Source: Algoriphagus sp.
GTDB lineage: Bacteria > Bacteroidota > Bacteroidia > Cytophagales > Cyclobacteriaceae
Length of the DNA stretch: 64,000 bases
Assembly (NCBI GenBank): GCA_029945945.1
Contig: JAQSDM010000005.1
Location: forward strand, 955,353-1,019,352
Direction of reading: 5' to 3'
Below the pieces are notes generated by a model, which was given only the letters and a program-made list of their open reading frames with translations, was not told the origin of the DNA and did no database searches. A program made the position numbers and the translations under genes. Numbering within the stretch: position 1 is the first letter of the stretch; each line of letters starts with the position of its first letter. Shown piece by piece: positions 35,694 through 45,579 of the stretch.

Positions 35694-36242
35694 TTAAATT
35701 CTGGGTTTCCAGGTTACTTCTTCCACTTCTAAGTCCTGAGCCATTTTTCTACCAAGAACAAAAAGGAAATCTGAAAGCCTGTTTAAGTATTGGATGACCA
35801 AGTCTGAAACCGGCTCAAATGAAGCCAATTCCACGGTGATTCTTTCAGCACGGCGACAAACTGTCCGTGCCAAATGACAAAAAGAAACGGATTGATGACC
35901 TCCGGGAAGGATAAAAGCAGTCAAGGGAGGTAGCATGGCATCCATAAGATCCATCTGGTCTTCCAGCATTTGAACGTCTTCTGCATGGAGATCCGGTTTT
36001 TTTACTCTGTCTTTGCCGGGAACTGTGGCGAGGTCTGCGCCCAATGTAAACAGGCGATCCTGGATTTCTTTGAGTAAATCGGAGCGAAAAGCATTCACTT
36101 CCTGATCTCTCAATAGTCCGATATAGGAATTGAGTTCATCGATCGTCCCGTAGGCATCGATTCTGAGGTCTGATTTGGGGACCCGCATTCCCCCCAACAA
36201 TGATGTAATTCCCTGGTCTCCTGTCTTGGTATAGATTTTCAT
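35694..36242 (-). CDS. PduO-type cob(I)alamin adenosyltransferase
   Basis: 182 residues. It transfers the 5'-deoxyadenosyl group of ATP to cob(I)alamin to make adenosylcobalamin. The N-terminal ATP loop TKTGDQGITSLLGG and the RIDAYGTIDELNSYIG segment are diagnostic, as are the basic CRRAERITVEL helix and the C-terminal YLNRLSDFLFVLGR. B12 use fits the cobalamin-dependent methionine synthase at the right end of the window. Confidence 0.94.
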   Translation of the reverse strand: MKIYTKTGDQGITSLLGGMRVPKSDLRIDAYGTIDELNSYIGLLRDQEVNAFRSDLLKEIQDRLFTLGADLATVPGKDRVKKPDLHAEDVQMLEDQMDLMDAMLPPLTAFILPGGHQSVSFCHLARTVCRRAERITVELASFEPVSDLVIQYLNRLSDFLFVLGRKMAQDLEVEEVTWKPRI

Positions 36243-36296
36243 CGCCTCTTATATCTCCAGCGACAAAAATAAGAATCTATTTCAAATAAGAAGTGC

Positions 36297-37016
36297 TTAT
36301 AGGGCGTGAACAGGCATTCCGCGGGAAGGATTTGGATTTATTTTATCAGTTTCTACCAATCCATCTCTCAATCTCACAATTCTATGTGCATAATGGGCGA
36401 TATCATCTTCGTGAGTTACCATGATGATGGTATTTCCTTTAGAATGGAGTTCGTGAAAAAGCTCCATGATATCGTGAGAAGTTTTGGAATCCAGGTTACC
36501 GGTAGGCTCATCGGCAAGGATGATACTTGGATTGTTGACAAGCGCTCTGGCAATCGCCACACGCTGACGCTGACCTCCGGAAAGTTCGTTCGGTCTGTGC
36601 TTGGTCCGCTCTCCTAGGCCTACGTTGGAAAGTGCCTGAAATGCTTTTTCCTCTCTGTCACCTTTGCTCAATCCTGCGTAAACCAATGGCAACGCAACAT
36701 TTTCAAGGCATGATGCTCTTGGAAGGAGGTTGAAAGTTTGAAATACGAACCCAATTTCCTTGTTTCTGATTCCTGCAAGCTCGTTTTCTGTCATGTCACT
36801 TACATCCTTGTTATTCAAAATGTAAGTTCCGGATGTCGGAGTGTCCAAACAGCCGATGATGTTCATGAGCGTTGATTTTCCTGATCCGGATGGACCCATG
36901 AAAGCCACATATTCGCCACGGTCAATAGATATGCTTACAGACTTAAGTGCCTCAATAATTTCAGAACCCATTTTATAGGTTTTGTTGATTTCGTGGGTTT
37001 CAATGATTTTGCTCAT
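36297..37016 (-). CDS. ABC transporter ATP-binding protein, MacB/LolD type
   Basis: 239 residues with Walker [10 protein letters not shown] (41-49), Q-loop, signature [15 protein letters not shown], Walker [12 protein letters not shown] and a switch His in MVTHED. The sequence pattern fits the MacB/LolD class that powers lipoprotein or peptide extrusion rather than substrate import. No permease gene adjoins it, so its membrane partner is encoded elsewhere. Confidence 0.92.
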   Translation of the reverse strand: MSKIIETHEINKTYKMGSEIIEALKSVSISIDRGEYVAFMGPSGSGKSTLMNIIGCLDTPTSGTYILNNKDVSDMTENELAGIRNKEIGFVFQTFNLLPRASCLENVALPLVYAGLSKGDREEKAFQALSNVGLGERTKHRPNELSGGQRQRVAIARALVNNPSIILADEPTGNLDSKTSHDIMELFHELHSKGNTIIMVTHEDDIAHYAHRIVRLRDGLVETDKINPNPSRGMPVHAL

Positions 37017-37092
37017 GGTAGAAAATTTTGCTCAAGATAGGATTTAGGTTTTAAAAATACTGGTTCAACTTGTCAAAATACGTGAAAACAGA

Positions 37093-39882
37093 TCAGAAGT
37101 TCGCTCGTTGCAATTTTTCCAGATCTTGCTCCGAAACCCAGCCTTTCAGTTCCATAAAAGCCTCATAGGAATAAGTATCCAAACCAATTTTACTGGCAGC
37201 TCTGATTTTTTTTATCCAAAGGATCGGGTCCCGGTTGAATTCCGAAGCAGCGTTTAAAATTTCATACTTCAAAAGAGGATCTTCAGTTTTCTCCTCAGCA
37301 AATAAAATCAAAGGAGTCAGGTAAGGATTTGAATTGAGCTCATCACTTGCATTAAGCCATTCCAGATAGGCCTTCAGGCTTTCCGGATTTTTCCCATCCG
37401 GGTTTGCGATAAACGTATCCAGTTTTTCCTGAGGGCCAATTTCATCCGAAATATGCTTGGCAAGTTGCTTCAATTGATCAGGGCTCAAGTCGTGAGATTT
37501 TTGTGCGAGCATCCGAATAGCCAGATCGGTTTTTAGCTCATTCTTAGGGAAAGTAATCCACGATTCCCAAAGCCTTGAGCCCAATGTCTCGTTAAATCGG
37601 GCGATCAGTTTCAGGTATTCGGATGTTTGGGTTCCCTGCTCATTCAGGTAAATGGGAAAAATCACTTCGTATCTTTGGCGCACTTCCTCAGCTTTTTCCG
37701 GCATTCCACCCAAGGTTATAATAGCCAAATGATGTGGTTGGAAAGCCTGAAATCCCTTTTCCTCAGCAGCAAGAAGTTCGGTGCCTGCCTTTTTAAAATC
37801 AAGGTTTTGTGCCAATATCGATGTGGAAAGCGATAGGAAATAGCCTGCATCCCCGGGATTTCTGAAAGCCAATCCATTCAGATTTTTGATCGCTTCGGTT
37901 ACTCTTCCGGCAGCAAGACTGCGGATCACAGCAGTTTCCTGGAGATCCATGATGTAATCCTGCATTCCTTCCAGCTTGCCCAAACTGTCCAGCAAATTTA
38001 AGTCGGGCTGAGGATCGGTTCTGTCTTTCTGAGACCAAAGATTCCGAAGCCCCGCTTGCAAAAGCATTGGTGATACCTCATATTTTAACTTTTGATTAAT
38101 AGACCCAATCAAGTCTTCCGAAGGAATATTTCCCAAAGCATTGCTCGCTGCAAGTTGATTTAGCTGTGCCGATAATTCATTGCTTGTATTTTCGGATTCA
38201 ACGGGCTGACCTGATTTGGTCCTTAATGCACTCAGATTTGATTTCAGGGTTGGATCGTTTCCTTTTGCTTGTTCCAGCAAAGCCAGACCATCTTTTGAGC
38301 GATTAATTTTGGTATAAAAGAGCGCAAGATTATTGATTAGCCTTGGATCATTTGGGAAGATTCTGAGTCCTCTTTCGAGATAATAAACGGATTCGAAGAT
38401 CTTATTTTCCAAATGCAGCCGATCGCTTATCAGGAGAATATTGTCAACCTGGGGAGCTTCCGCAAAACTTTCCTCGAGATGCTGCTTCGCTAAAGTTGGC
38501 TGGTTCAATTGAAAAAGTAATTGGGCAGTCGTATGTTTTGCTTTGGGATTATTTCGATAGCGAGCCCAGGCATTTTCATAGAGGATGCTTGCCTCCAGCT
38601 TTTGATCAGTTTCGTAATAGTAATCCCCCAAAATATTGTTGGTCATCGAGTTGACTTGCACGCCGACAATTCCTTCCGAATAAGTCGTCAAAACGAGCAT
38701 GGTAATCAGTCCGCCTATTCGAAGATGGTAATAAGGAAGAGAGAAAGGCTTGAAAAGAATTTGATCGACCGATTTTCCGGAGTCCATGACCGAAAGGAAA
38801 TTCGACAACAGGTAAACAATAAAAAAAAGTGAAAAACCTATCTGGGAGTATACAAGCAGATGTTTTATCAATTCCTCAGCAGGCTGATTTCCGGAGATTT
38901 TAAGTTTCCAAACCAGCCAAAGACTCAATCCGAATCCCAAAAAATACAAGGCTTTCAGAACGACCGAACTCGCTGCCAAATCTTTCACCTGATCAATTTT
39001 GGCATTTAGGGGAAACCAACCCATGATCCCGATCGGGACGAGCAAATAAAGTGGATTGAAAGTAGGGAAATACAGGATTGATTCTCCGGTGAGAGCCAGG
39101 AATAGAGTAAAAAGCAGAATCAGGTAAAGCAGGGAAATAAGGACGATCTGTACCGAAATTTTCATCCCCAAATTTCTATTTGCACGACTCAGCAAAATGT
39201 ATGATCCTGATAGAATCCCATGACCACTCCAGAAAATCCAGGCAACCGAAAGTCCAATTGCCAAAACGGTGGAGTGGTGGGCAATGTAAATTTCAGGTGA
39301 AATGATCGGGCTGAATTTAATCAAGACGAACAACGAAGCACCGGAACAAAGTAGGGAAGCCAACCATTTGATCCCAAAAGCGAAATGCTCTCCCCAGATA
39401 TGGAAATACACGATAGGAAGCAAGCTACCGCAAATAAGGATGATCAAAGGGAAATTGGAACTTGGTCCTCCGATGTTCAGTCCGTTGAAATTGCTGAAAG
39501 TCAAAAGTGCTATCCAGACCACTGCAGCGATCAGAAAATATGTCTTCTTGAACTCAGAGATCAATGCCAAAGAGGCCGTAACTACCAGCCAAACAATTCC
39601 TGCAAAAATCAAAGCTTCAGTACTTCTGAAGATCGGGGCTAGTGCTTTGAATTCCTGAAAAATAAGAAAATTATCAACCGTAATCGGAAATGAAATCGGG
39701 CCAATCTGAACCCAATCGAACGGAACCGGAACGCTATCGAGGAACTGTGCCGCTTCGACAAGTGAATATGGCCGGGGATTAAAAATCAGGTAATACAGCG
39801 CAAAAAGCCCTCCTGAAATGATGAGTAGGAGGGCAGGAATTAAGGCTGATAGAGGAAGTGGATAATCTTTTTGTACGGACAT
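37093..39882 (-). CDS. large polytopic membrane protein with TPR-like C-terminal half
   Basis: 929 residues. The first ~420 hold about 11 hydrophobic helices (for example LIPALLLIISGGLFALYYLI and VQIVLISLLYLILLFTLFLA). The rest is helical and soluble with TPR-like pairs (GDYYYETDQKLEASILYENA, VYYLERGLRIFPNDPRLINN, and INRSKDGLALLEQA). No catalytic motif is seen. Its ATG overlaps the gatC stop by one base, so it is translated in the same operon. I cannot name a family. Confidence 0.75.
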   Translation of the reverse strand: MSVQKDYPLPLSALIPALLLIISGGLFALYYLIFNPRPYSLVEAAQFLDSVPVPFDWVQIGPISFPITVDNFLIFQEFKALAPIFRSTEALIFAGIVWLVVTASLALISEFKKTYFLIAAVVWIALLTFSNFNGLNIGGPSSNFPLIILICGSLLPIVYFHIWGEHFAFGIKWLASLLCSGASLFVLIKFSPIISPEIYIAHHSTVLAIGLSVAWIFWSGHGILSGSYILLSRANRNLGMKISVQIVLISLLYLILLFTLFLALTGESILYFPTFNPLYLLVPIGIMGWFPLNAKIDQVKDLAASSVVLKALYFLGFGLSLWLVWKLKISGNQPAEELIKHLLVYSQIGFSLFFIVYLLSNFLSVMDSGKSVDQILFKPFSLPYYHLRIGGLITMLVLTTYSEGIVGVQVNSMTNNILGDYYYETDQKLEASILYENAWARYRNNPKAKHTTAQLLFQLNQPTLAKQHLEESFAEAPQVDNILLISDRLHLENKIFESVYYLERGLRIFPNDPRLINNLALFYTKINRSKDGLALLEQAKGNDPTLKSNLSALRTKSGQPVESENTSNELSAQLNQLAASNALGNIPSEDLIGSINQKLKYEVSPMLLQAGLRNLWSQKDRTDPQPDLNLLDSLGKLEGMQDYIMDLQETAVIRSLAAGRVTEAIKNLNGLAFRNPGDAGYFLSLSTSILAQNLDFKKAGTELLAAEEKGFQAFQPHHLAIITLGGMPEKAEEVRQRYEVIFPIYLNEQGTQTSEYLKLIARFNETLGSRLWESWITFPKNELKTDLAIRMLAQKSHDLSPDQLKQLAKHISDEIGPQEKLDTFIANPDGKNPESLKAYLEWLNASDELNSNPYLTPLILFAEEKTEDPLLKYEILNAASEFNRDPILWIKKIRAASKIGLDTYSYEAFMELKGWVSEQDLEKLQRANF

Positions 39883-40169
39883 TATTCCATCACCTTCGGT
39901 ACGCGGAAATAATCAGAATCTCTTTTTGGAGCATTTTTCAAACCCGCTTCATGGTCCAGATGGGAACCGACTTTGTCTTCACGCATCACATTTACTTCGG
40001 AAGACATGGTCGTCAATGGTTCAATATTATCTGTATTCAGCTCATTCAATTGCTCCACCCAATCCAGAATTTGACTCATGTCTTTGGACATTTTTTCAGC
40101 ACTGCTTTCGTCAAATTCCAGCCTTGCCAAGTGAGCAATTTTTTTGATTGAGTTCTTATCGATTTTCAT
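39882..40169 (-). CDS. gatC: Asp/Glu-tRNA amidotransferase subunit C
   Basis: 95 residues. It stabilises GatA in the GatCAB complex that amidates mischarged Glu-tRNA(Gln) or Asp-tRNA(Asn). The IAHLARLEF start, LDWVEQLNELNTDNIEPLT middle and FRVPKVME end are conserved. It overlaps plsC by 4 bp at its start and the membrane-TPR gene by 1 bp at its end. gatA and gatB are not nearby. Confidence 0.95.
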   Translation of the reverse strand: MKIDKNSIKKIAHLARLEFDESSAEKMSKDMSQILDWVEQLNELNTDNIEPLTTMSSEVNVMREDKVGSHLDHEAGLKNAPKRDSDYFRVPKVME

Positions 40170-40897
40170 ATACTTTCAAAGTCTAGATTGAGTTGCTTTT
40201 GGATTATTTCAAAGCATTTCTCTTTAAGTGTGTCTTCGGTTTCATTCGAGGAGGGAACCAAAGCTTCGTGAAGAATCATTTTAGCCGGCCGCCGCCTGAG
40301 TAGCAATTTTCCGTCGTCGGGCAAAATTAGATGATTATAAGATAAAGTGACAGGTATAATCGGGATTTGTTTCTCGATTGACAATCGAAAAGCTCCGTTC
40401 TTGAAGGGAACCATCAGCGGTGGGTGGCTTGTGAAAATTCCTCCTTCCGGGAAAATGATAACGCTGCTGCCTGCATCGAGACTTTCGCCTGCTCTTTTCA
40501 TTGTTTCTGCACGGCTTTTCAACCGATCCCGGTCAACAGCGATATGTAGGCTTTTGAAATAATATCCAAACAGTGGGGCTTTCCGAATAGATGCTTTTCC
40601 AACAAAAAGCACGTCACCCGGTACAAATCCCATCATGGGAATATCAAGATAGGAAAAGTGATTGGCGACGAAAATGTAGGGTTTACCTTTTTCAATTTTT
40701 GCTCTTTTCTCTATTTTGACGGGCAGGAAAATGAGAGGAAAATAGACTTTAGCCCAATATTGCTGCATTTTTCGACCTATACTTTTCCAACTTGGTACCC
40801 AAATACAGATTAGTAGGATCGGAAAGACCAGAAGGAAGCTAATTGCAAACAGCAGTCCTGCATAAATGGTATAAACCCTTCGAAGCAGGTTACTCAT
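40166..40897 (-). CDS. plsC: 1-acylglycerol-3-phosphate acyltransferase
   Basis: 243 residues. It adds the second acyl chain to lysophosphatidic acid at the inner membrane. It has an N-terminal membrane helix, the catalytic NHFSYLD (HX4D: His80, Asp85), the substrate-binding FPEGGIFT block and a later VPVTLSYNH-type region. It overlaps the globin gene by 8 bp and gatC by 4 bp, an indication of translational coupling. Confidence 0.92.
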   Translation of the reverse strand: MSNLLRRVYTIYAGLLFAISFLLVFPILLICIWVPSWKSIGRKMQQYWAKVYFPLIFLPVKIEKRAKIEKGKPYIFVANHFSYLDIPMMGFVPGDVLFVGKASIRKAPLFGYYFKSLHIAVDRDRLKSRAETMKRAGESLDAGSSVIIFPEGGIFTSHPPLMVPFKNGAFRLSIEKQIPIIPVTLSYNHLILPDDGKLLLRRRPAKMILHEALVPSSNETEDTLKEKCFEIIQKQLNLDFESI

Positions 40898-41264
40898 GGT
40901 TGATCATGTGGTTAGCTACTTTAATAAAATATTCCATCATCAACTCGCGTGCATTAGGTTCCAGATCGAGCTTGTCCATTGCTGTAAACATTGAATTGAG
41001 CCAGTGATCACGCATGGATTCATTTATTTCCCAATCGAAATGTCTCATTTTCAAACGAGGATGTCCTCTTTGCTCGGAGTAGGTTTGGGGCCCGCCAAAA
41101 ACCTGAAGAAGAAATAGAAACAAACGATTTTCAGCAGGATCAAGATCCTCCGGATAGAGACTTCTGAGCTTCGGATTTTTTGCTACTTCCTGATAGAAGT
41201 GATGCGTCAGTTGCCTGATTTGATCTTCTCCGACCAATTCATAAATCGTCTGAAATGGATTCAT
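40890..41264 (-). CDS. truncated hemoglobin, group II
   Basis: 124 residues of the 2/2 globin fold. The heme-ligand region is RGHPRLKMRHFDWEI with proximal His at about residue 75, B10 Tyr in HHFYQEV and the G8 Trp in RDHWLNSM; the LFLQVFGGPQTYSE-type stretch marks group II. Such globins bind O2 or NO and often act in nitrosative stress. It is first in the run of overlapping genes down to the membrane-TPR gene. Confidence 0.92.
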   Translation of the reverse strand: MNPFQTIYELVGEDQIRQLTHHFYQEVAKNPKLRSLYPEDLDPAENRLFLFLLQVFGGPQTYSEQRGHPRLKMRHFDWEINESMRDHWLNSMFTAMDKLDLEPNARELMMEYFIKVANHMINHE

Positions 41265-41292
41265 GAGGCAAACTTAGTAATTTCCGGAGCTT

Positions 41293-42648
41293 TCAGCCTT
41301 CCCACTGTTTTACTTTTAAGGATGTCCCTTCTGTGGAAATGACAATGATTTTCTCCCCCTGATCCACGAATTCGCCTCTGGAATAGGCATCATATATTTC
41401 CCCGTCAATCTCCACTTTGCCACTTGGACGAAGCCTGGAATGGACCACCCCGGTCTTTCCAAGCATTGAATCAGAATAAAAGCTGGACGTATAACCTTCT
41501 GATCGTTGCTGGGTATCTGCCAACGCGACTGACCTGAAAGCACCCCATTGGTTGATCTTGGGCGTAAGCCAAAAGATAAGAACCACAGATCCTAAAGCTG
41601 CCAAAATTACTGTCAGAAGGGCAGCGAAGAGATCGGCTGCAGGAACAAATTCGAAGTCGAAATCCTGGTTAGGAATCATCCCTAATACCAGTCCGGTCAA
41701 AATCCCAATGATTCCAAGAATTCCGAAAACGCCAAAACCCGGAATCACGAAAAGCTCAACTGCGAGTAAAACAATTCCAAGAATAAAGACCAGGATTTCC
41801 CAGTTTTCTGCCAAGCCGCTCAGATAGTAAGGGGTGAAATAAAGAACTGTTGAAATTATGGCAGCCAAAAGCGGAAAGCCTACGCCCGGCGTTTGCAACT
41901 CAAAATAAATTCCTCCGATGATAATCAGGATGAGAACTCCGCTGATGGCGGGAGTAAGAAAGAAAGCGATGATTTTTTCAATATTGCCTTCTTCATAAGC
42001 GATGATTTCTGACGATTGGAGATTTTGGGCAGTGAGAATATCTTGAATGCTTTTGTACTCTCCTTCGCAAAAACCGTATTTGATCGCTTCAGAAACAGAA
42101 AATGTAATGACCGAAGTGGAATCTGAAATACCTTCAACGACGATTTTTTCATCCACCATTGCTTCTGCGATTCTTGGATCCCGACCGGTAGCCTCGGCCG
42201 TGCTTCTCATCATGGACCTCATGTAAGATTGATATTTGTCCGGAGCAGCAGCTCCATCGGTTCCGTTTACTACCGTTGCTGCTCCGATACTTCCTCCCGG
42301 CGCCATATAAATACTGTCACTTGCTATCGAGATCAAGGCACCTGCGGAAGCTGCATCTTTGTTGATAAATACATAAATCGGGATAGGGCATTCCAAAATC
42401 ATGGTTCGGATATCGTCAGCATCATTCACTGCGCCTCCGTAAGTATCCATTTCGATAATAATCAAATCTGCTTCATCCTCTTTTGCTTTGTTTAAAGCAA
42501 GTTCGACTCTTCGATTCATAGCAGGATCGATGTCTTTATCTATCTTGAAAGTGTAGATTTTTTTAGTCTTTTGCTCACTGGTTTGAGCTTTGACCAATTG
42601 GCTCGAAAACAGAAAAACGATAAACAGGGCGATGGAATAAAGTCTCAT
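41293..42648 (-). CDS. NfeD-family membrane-bound serine protease
   Basis: 451 residues: signal peptide (YSIALFIVFLFSSQLVKAQ), a ClpP-like protease domain with catalytic Ser101 in DAASAGALI and the MAPGGSIGAAT segment, four to five membrane helices (about 235-345), and a C-terminal NfeD OB-fold (GKTGVVHSRLRPSGKVEIDG). Such proteins process membrane proteins, often with stomatin/flotillin partners, which are not visible here. It lies 28 bp upstream of the globin gene. Confidence 0.9.
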   Translation of the reverse strand: MRLYSIALFIVFLFSSQLVKAQTSEQKTKKIYTFKIDKDIDPAMNRRVELALNKAKEDEADLIIIEMDTYGGAVNDADDIRTMILECPIPIYVFINKDAASAGALISIASDSIYMAPGGSIGAATVVNGTDGAAAPDKYQSYMRSMMRSTAEATGRDPRIAEAMVDEKIVVEGISDSTSVITFSVSEAIKYGFCEGEYKSIQDILTAQNLQSSEIIAYEEGNIEKIIAFFLTPAISGVLILIIIGGIYFELQTPGVGFPLLAAIISTVLYFTPYYLSGLAENWEILVFILGIVLLAVELFVIPGFGVFGILGIIGILTGLVLGMIPNQDFDFEFVPAADLFAALLTVILAALGSVVLIFWLTPKINQWGAFRSVALADTQQRSEGYTSSFYSDSMLGKTGVVHSRLRPSGKVEIDGEIYDAYSRGEFVDQGEKIIVISTEGTSLKVKQWEG

Positions 42649-42934
42649 TTTAGGATAAGCTTTGGATTGGTAAAAGATACAAAAACCGATTCAGAACTGT
42701 TTTTTTTAAATGAATGAGATTTTTTCTGACTCTTTTGGAAGTCACTGGTACAGGTTTCTTTTCATATGACAATAATTTAATTTTCATTGGCCATATGGAA
42801 TCTTCGCATTGCTGATAATCATAAAGGTGTGCGTCCCTTGCGTCATGCTCGATTTCTAGCATAATTCTTGTTCTTTTTGTGTTTCGAAATTAATCTTGTA
42901 TTTCGGCTAATTCCATACAAATTCCCTTTCTCGC

Positions 42935-44113
42935 ATGATATTAAGGTCTCGATCTTTCTGGTTTTTACTAAGTGTTTTGTGCTTTTCTGCCTCATTTTCA
43001 ATGGCTTTTGGGCTCTCCGAAGTTGATTCTATTGGTGTTGAGCGTGTAGGTGATAAGTCATATATCCTTCATCAAGTTGAGCCGAAAGAGACACTTTTCG
43101 GAATATCCAGAAGGTATGGTGCTCCGGTAAATGATATAGTAAGTGTAAATGAAGCTTTGAAGCAAGGTTTGAAAATCGGTCAAACGATTAAAGTACCATT
43201 TATTCCCAAGGGAGATTTGCCGAGCGGATCAATATTGCATAAGGTAGCTCCGGGCGAAACCCTATTCTCCATCTCCAAATTTCATGGAGTAACAGTGGAT
43301 CAGATTAAGCTAAGTAACGATTTGAAAGGAAATGATCTGAGCGTCGGTCAGTCTTTAATTATTGAAAAATCCGGACTTGCAATTTCCGAATCGAAACCGG
43401 CCACACAAACTGCTGCTCCTGCTCAGACCCCTCAGCAAAAACCGGTAGTTCAAAACACTCCTGCAAAAGAGGTTGCTGTTGCATCAACGGCTAAGGTGGA
43501 AAAGCCTGCCCCAAAACAAAAAGAGGTCGAAACTGTCAAACCTGAGCAGGCAAAAACAGCGTCCAGCCAAACTTCAAACACTACACCGATGGTTCCGGGT
43601 GAATGGATGTCCCATAAAGTGAAAGCAGGTGAGACACTTTTCTCAATTTCCAGTCAGTACGGTGCCAAAGTAGAAGATTTGATTACCTGGAATGCGCTGA
43701 CTTCAAATAACGTAAAGGAAGGTCAGAATCTGAAAGTTGGGAGAGGACCTGCTGAGGCTTCTAAAGTTCCTGTGGTTGGTACACCTCGGGTGGTAACCAA
43801 TGTTGAAGAAATGAATGTTGAGCCAACGGCTGAAAATACAGGGGGATATAAAAATATCCGTGAAACAGGCCAGGCGGAACGAATTGACGGTACCGGCGGA
43901 CATAAGAAGTATTTGGTATTGCATAGAACAGCTCCCGTCGGCACTATCATGAGGATCAAAAATGAGGAAAATGATGTGACGATTTTTGCCAGAGTGGTGG
44001 GAACTTTGCCTGAAACCGGAGACAATAGCAGACTCGTAATAAAGCTTTCTCAGGCAGCCTTTGATCAGCTGAAAGCTGTCAATGAGAGATTCCCTGTTGA
44101 GATTATGTATTGA
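42935..44113 (+). CDS. LysM-repeat protein with C-terminal RlpA-like domain
   Basis: 392 residues: signal peptide; three LysM modules at about 44-88, 100-144 and 226-269 (each with the GETLFSIS-type core), which bind peptidoglycan; a Pro/Ala/Gln linker (155-220); and a C-terminal double-psi beta-barrel-like domain (LHRTAPVGTIMRIKNEEN, ARVVGTLPETGDNSRLVIKL). It probably acts at the cell wall. A TTTG at 42876-42879 and a TA-rich -7-like box at 42899 stand 19 bp apart upstream. Confidence 0.88.
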   Translation: MILRSRSFWFLLSVLCFSASFSMAFGLSEVDSIGVERVGDKSYILHQVEPKETLFGISRRYGAPVNDIVSVNEALKQGLKIGQTIKVPFIPKGDLPSGSILHKVAPGETLFSISKFHGVTVDQIKLSNDLKGNDLSVGQSLIIEKSGLAISESKPATQTAAPAQTPQQKPVVQNTPAKEVAVASTAKVEKPAPKQKEVETVKPEQAKTASSQTSNTTPMVPGEWMSHKVKAGETLFSISSQYGAKVEDLITWNALTSNNVKEGQNLKVGRGPAEASKVPVVGTPRVVTNVEEMNVEPTAENTGGYKNIRETGQAERIDGTGGHKKYLVLHRTAPVGTIMRIKNEENDVTIFARVVGTLPETGDNSRLVIKLSQAAFDQLKAVNERFPVEIMY

Positions 44114-44256
44114 TATTAAGAAAAGACTAATGGGTAAAATCAGATTTCTCCTGATTCGATCTTAAACTTTCCAAAATTTCTTTTCAAAAAGCTGGCTTCT
44201 GGTCAGCTTTTTTGCATTGTGGAACAATGGGGGTAAATTGCAGTTCGATACTTGCC

Positions 44257-44811
44257 ATGAACAAAGTACAACTCATATTTCATCACGTTTTCAGATTTAT
44301 CTGGAATGCTATCTTCATCATTTCGTATCCGATTTTAGCGAGTTTTGGGTTGTTGTTTATTGGTCTTACCTATCTTTTTTCATTGATTTCCAGACTTTTG
44401 ACCAGACTCAGACCTGAGGGGAAAGCGATTGTTTTGAAAGATACAGAGTGGGAGACATTGCCTTATTCCAATGATTTGCTGGAAGGAAGACTGATTAAGC
44501 AGATTATGTTTGGACCATCAGGATTTAAACTCCGCAGAAAAGATGGAGTGCCTTCTGTGCTGAGCGATTATGTTTTTGGAAAAAAGATCAGGGTGATGGA
44601 AGAAGGATTCATTCTGGAAAAATGGAACAGCACAGAATCAAAAGATTTACCTGATTTTGACATTTGCCTGTATGATCCGCATCAGGATTCTCTTCGGACT
44701 CTGACGAATATCAAGTGCTTTGACTGGCATGTCTCTGAAAAAGTGGAAAATGAGCTTTCATTCAAATGGTTTGATGGCACTCAGGGTGGTGAGGTAAAAG
44801 TTGCCCTTTGA
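44257..44811 (+). CDS. conserved protein of unknown function, 184 aa, N-terminal membrane helix
   Basis: Begins at the ATG at 44257 (NKVQLIFHHVFRFIWNAIF). An N-terminal hydrophobic region of one or two helices (ISYPILASFGLLFIGLTYLF) is followed by a soluble beta-rich part with EWETLPYSNDLLEGRLIKQ and CLYDPHQDSL. I recognise no family. Its stop overlaps the next ATG by one base (TGATG), so the two genes are coupled. Confidence 0.75.
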   Translation: MNKVQLIFHHVFRFIWNAIFIISYPILASFGLLFIGLTYLFSLISRLLTRLRPEGKAIVLKDTEWETLPYSNDLLEGRLIKQIMFGPSGFKLRRKDGVPSVLSDYVFGKKIRVMEEGFILEKWNSTESKDLPDFDICLYDPHQDSLRTLTNIKCFDWHVSEKVENELSFKWFDGTQGGEVKVAL

Positions 44812-45578
44812 TGCAGGGGTTAAAGGATTTTTTAGACGAGAAAGTAGAGAAGTACAATCAGCCAGGCTTTATCACCCTGGACCCGATTTTCATTCCACAC
44901 ATGTTTTCAAAAAAAGAAGACATCGAAATTTCAGGGTTTTTTGCGGCGATTCTGGCTTGGGGGCAGAGAAAAACGATCATCAATAAATGCATTGAACTGT
45001 TCCAAAGGATGGACAATTCACCGCACGATTTTCTTTTGAATCATCAGGAAGCCGAACTCAAGGTCTTTCTAAATTTTAAGCATCGCACGTTCAATGATGT
45101 GGATACGCTTTATTTCATTCACTTTTTATCCTGGTTTTACAGAAATCATAATTCACTTGAGGAAGCTTTTCTAATAGGCCAAAATCATCAATTGGATTCA
45201 ATGGATGCTATTTTGACTCAGTTTCACCAGTTTTTCTTCAGTCTCCCGGATTCGCCCAGTCGAACCAAAAAGCACATTGCAACTCCCGCTCGAAAAGCTG
45301 CATGCAAGCGAATCAACATGTATTTGCGTTGGATGGTGAGATCGGATGAGAAGGGAGTGGACTTTGGACTTTGGAAAAAAATCAGCCCTTCACAATTGAT
45401 TTGCCCATGTGACTTACATGTGGACCGCGTAGGGAGAAAACTGGGATTGATCACCCGAAAGCAAACCGATTGGCTGACAGCAGTAGAATTGACTCAGAAA
45501 CTTCGGGAATTTGATCCAAAAGATCCGGTCAAGTATGATTTTGCACTTTTTGGACTTGGAATCGAGGAGAAATATTAA
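44811..45578 (+). CDS. TIGR02757/DUF2400 family protein
   Basis: 255 residues, soluble. Family features include the N-terminal FLDEKVEKYNQPGFI, DPIFIPHMF, SGFFAAILAWGQRKTII, and a C-terminal CPCDLHVDRVGRKLGLITRK. The helix-hairpin-like end with conserved His and Asp hints at a DNA-glycosylase-like fold, but activity is unknown. It is coupled to the membrane-protein gene before it. Confidence 0.85.
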   Translation: MQGLKDFLDEKVEKYNQPGFITLDPIFIPHMFSKKEDIEISGFFAAILAWGQRKTIINKCIELFQRMDNSPHDFLLNHQEAELKVFLNFKHRTFNDVDTLYFIHFLSWFYRNHNSLEEAFLIGQNHQLDSMDAILTQFHQFFFSLPDSPSRTKKHIATPARKAACKRINMYLRWMVRSDEKGVDFGLWKKISPSQLICPCDLHVDRVGRKLGLITRKQTDWLTAVELTQKLREFDPKDPVKYDFALFGLGIEEKY

Positions 45579-45579
45579 G

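Noticed and set aside
42650..42862. 70-aa minus-strand frame ending one base before the NfeD start
   Set aside because: No recognisable motif, odd composition and no ribosome site; the DNA looks like a promoter region with T-rich tracts.
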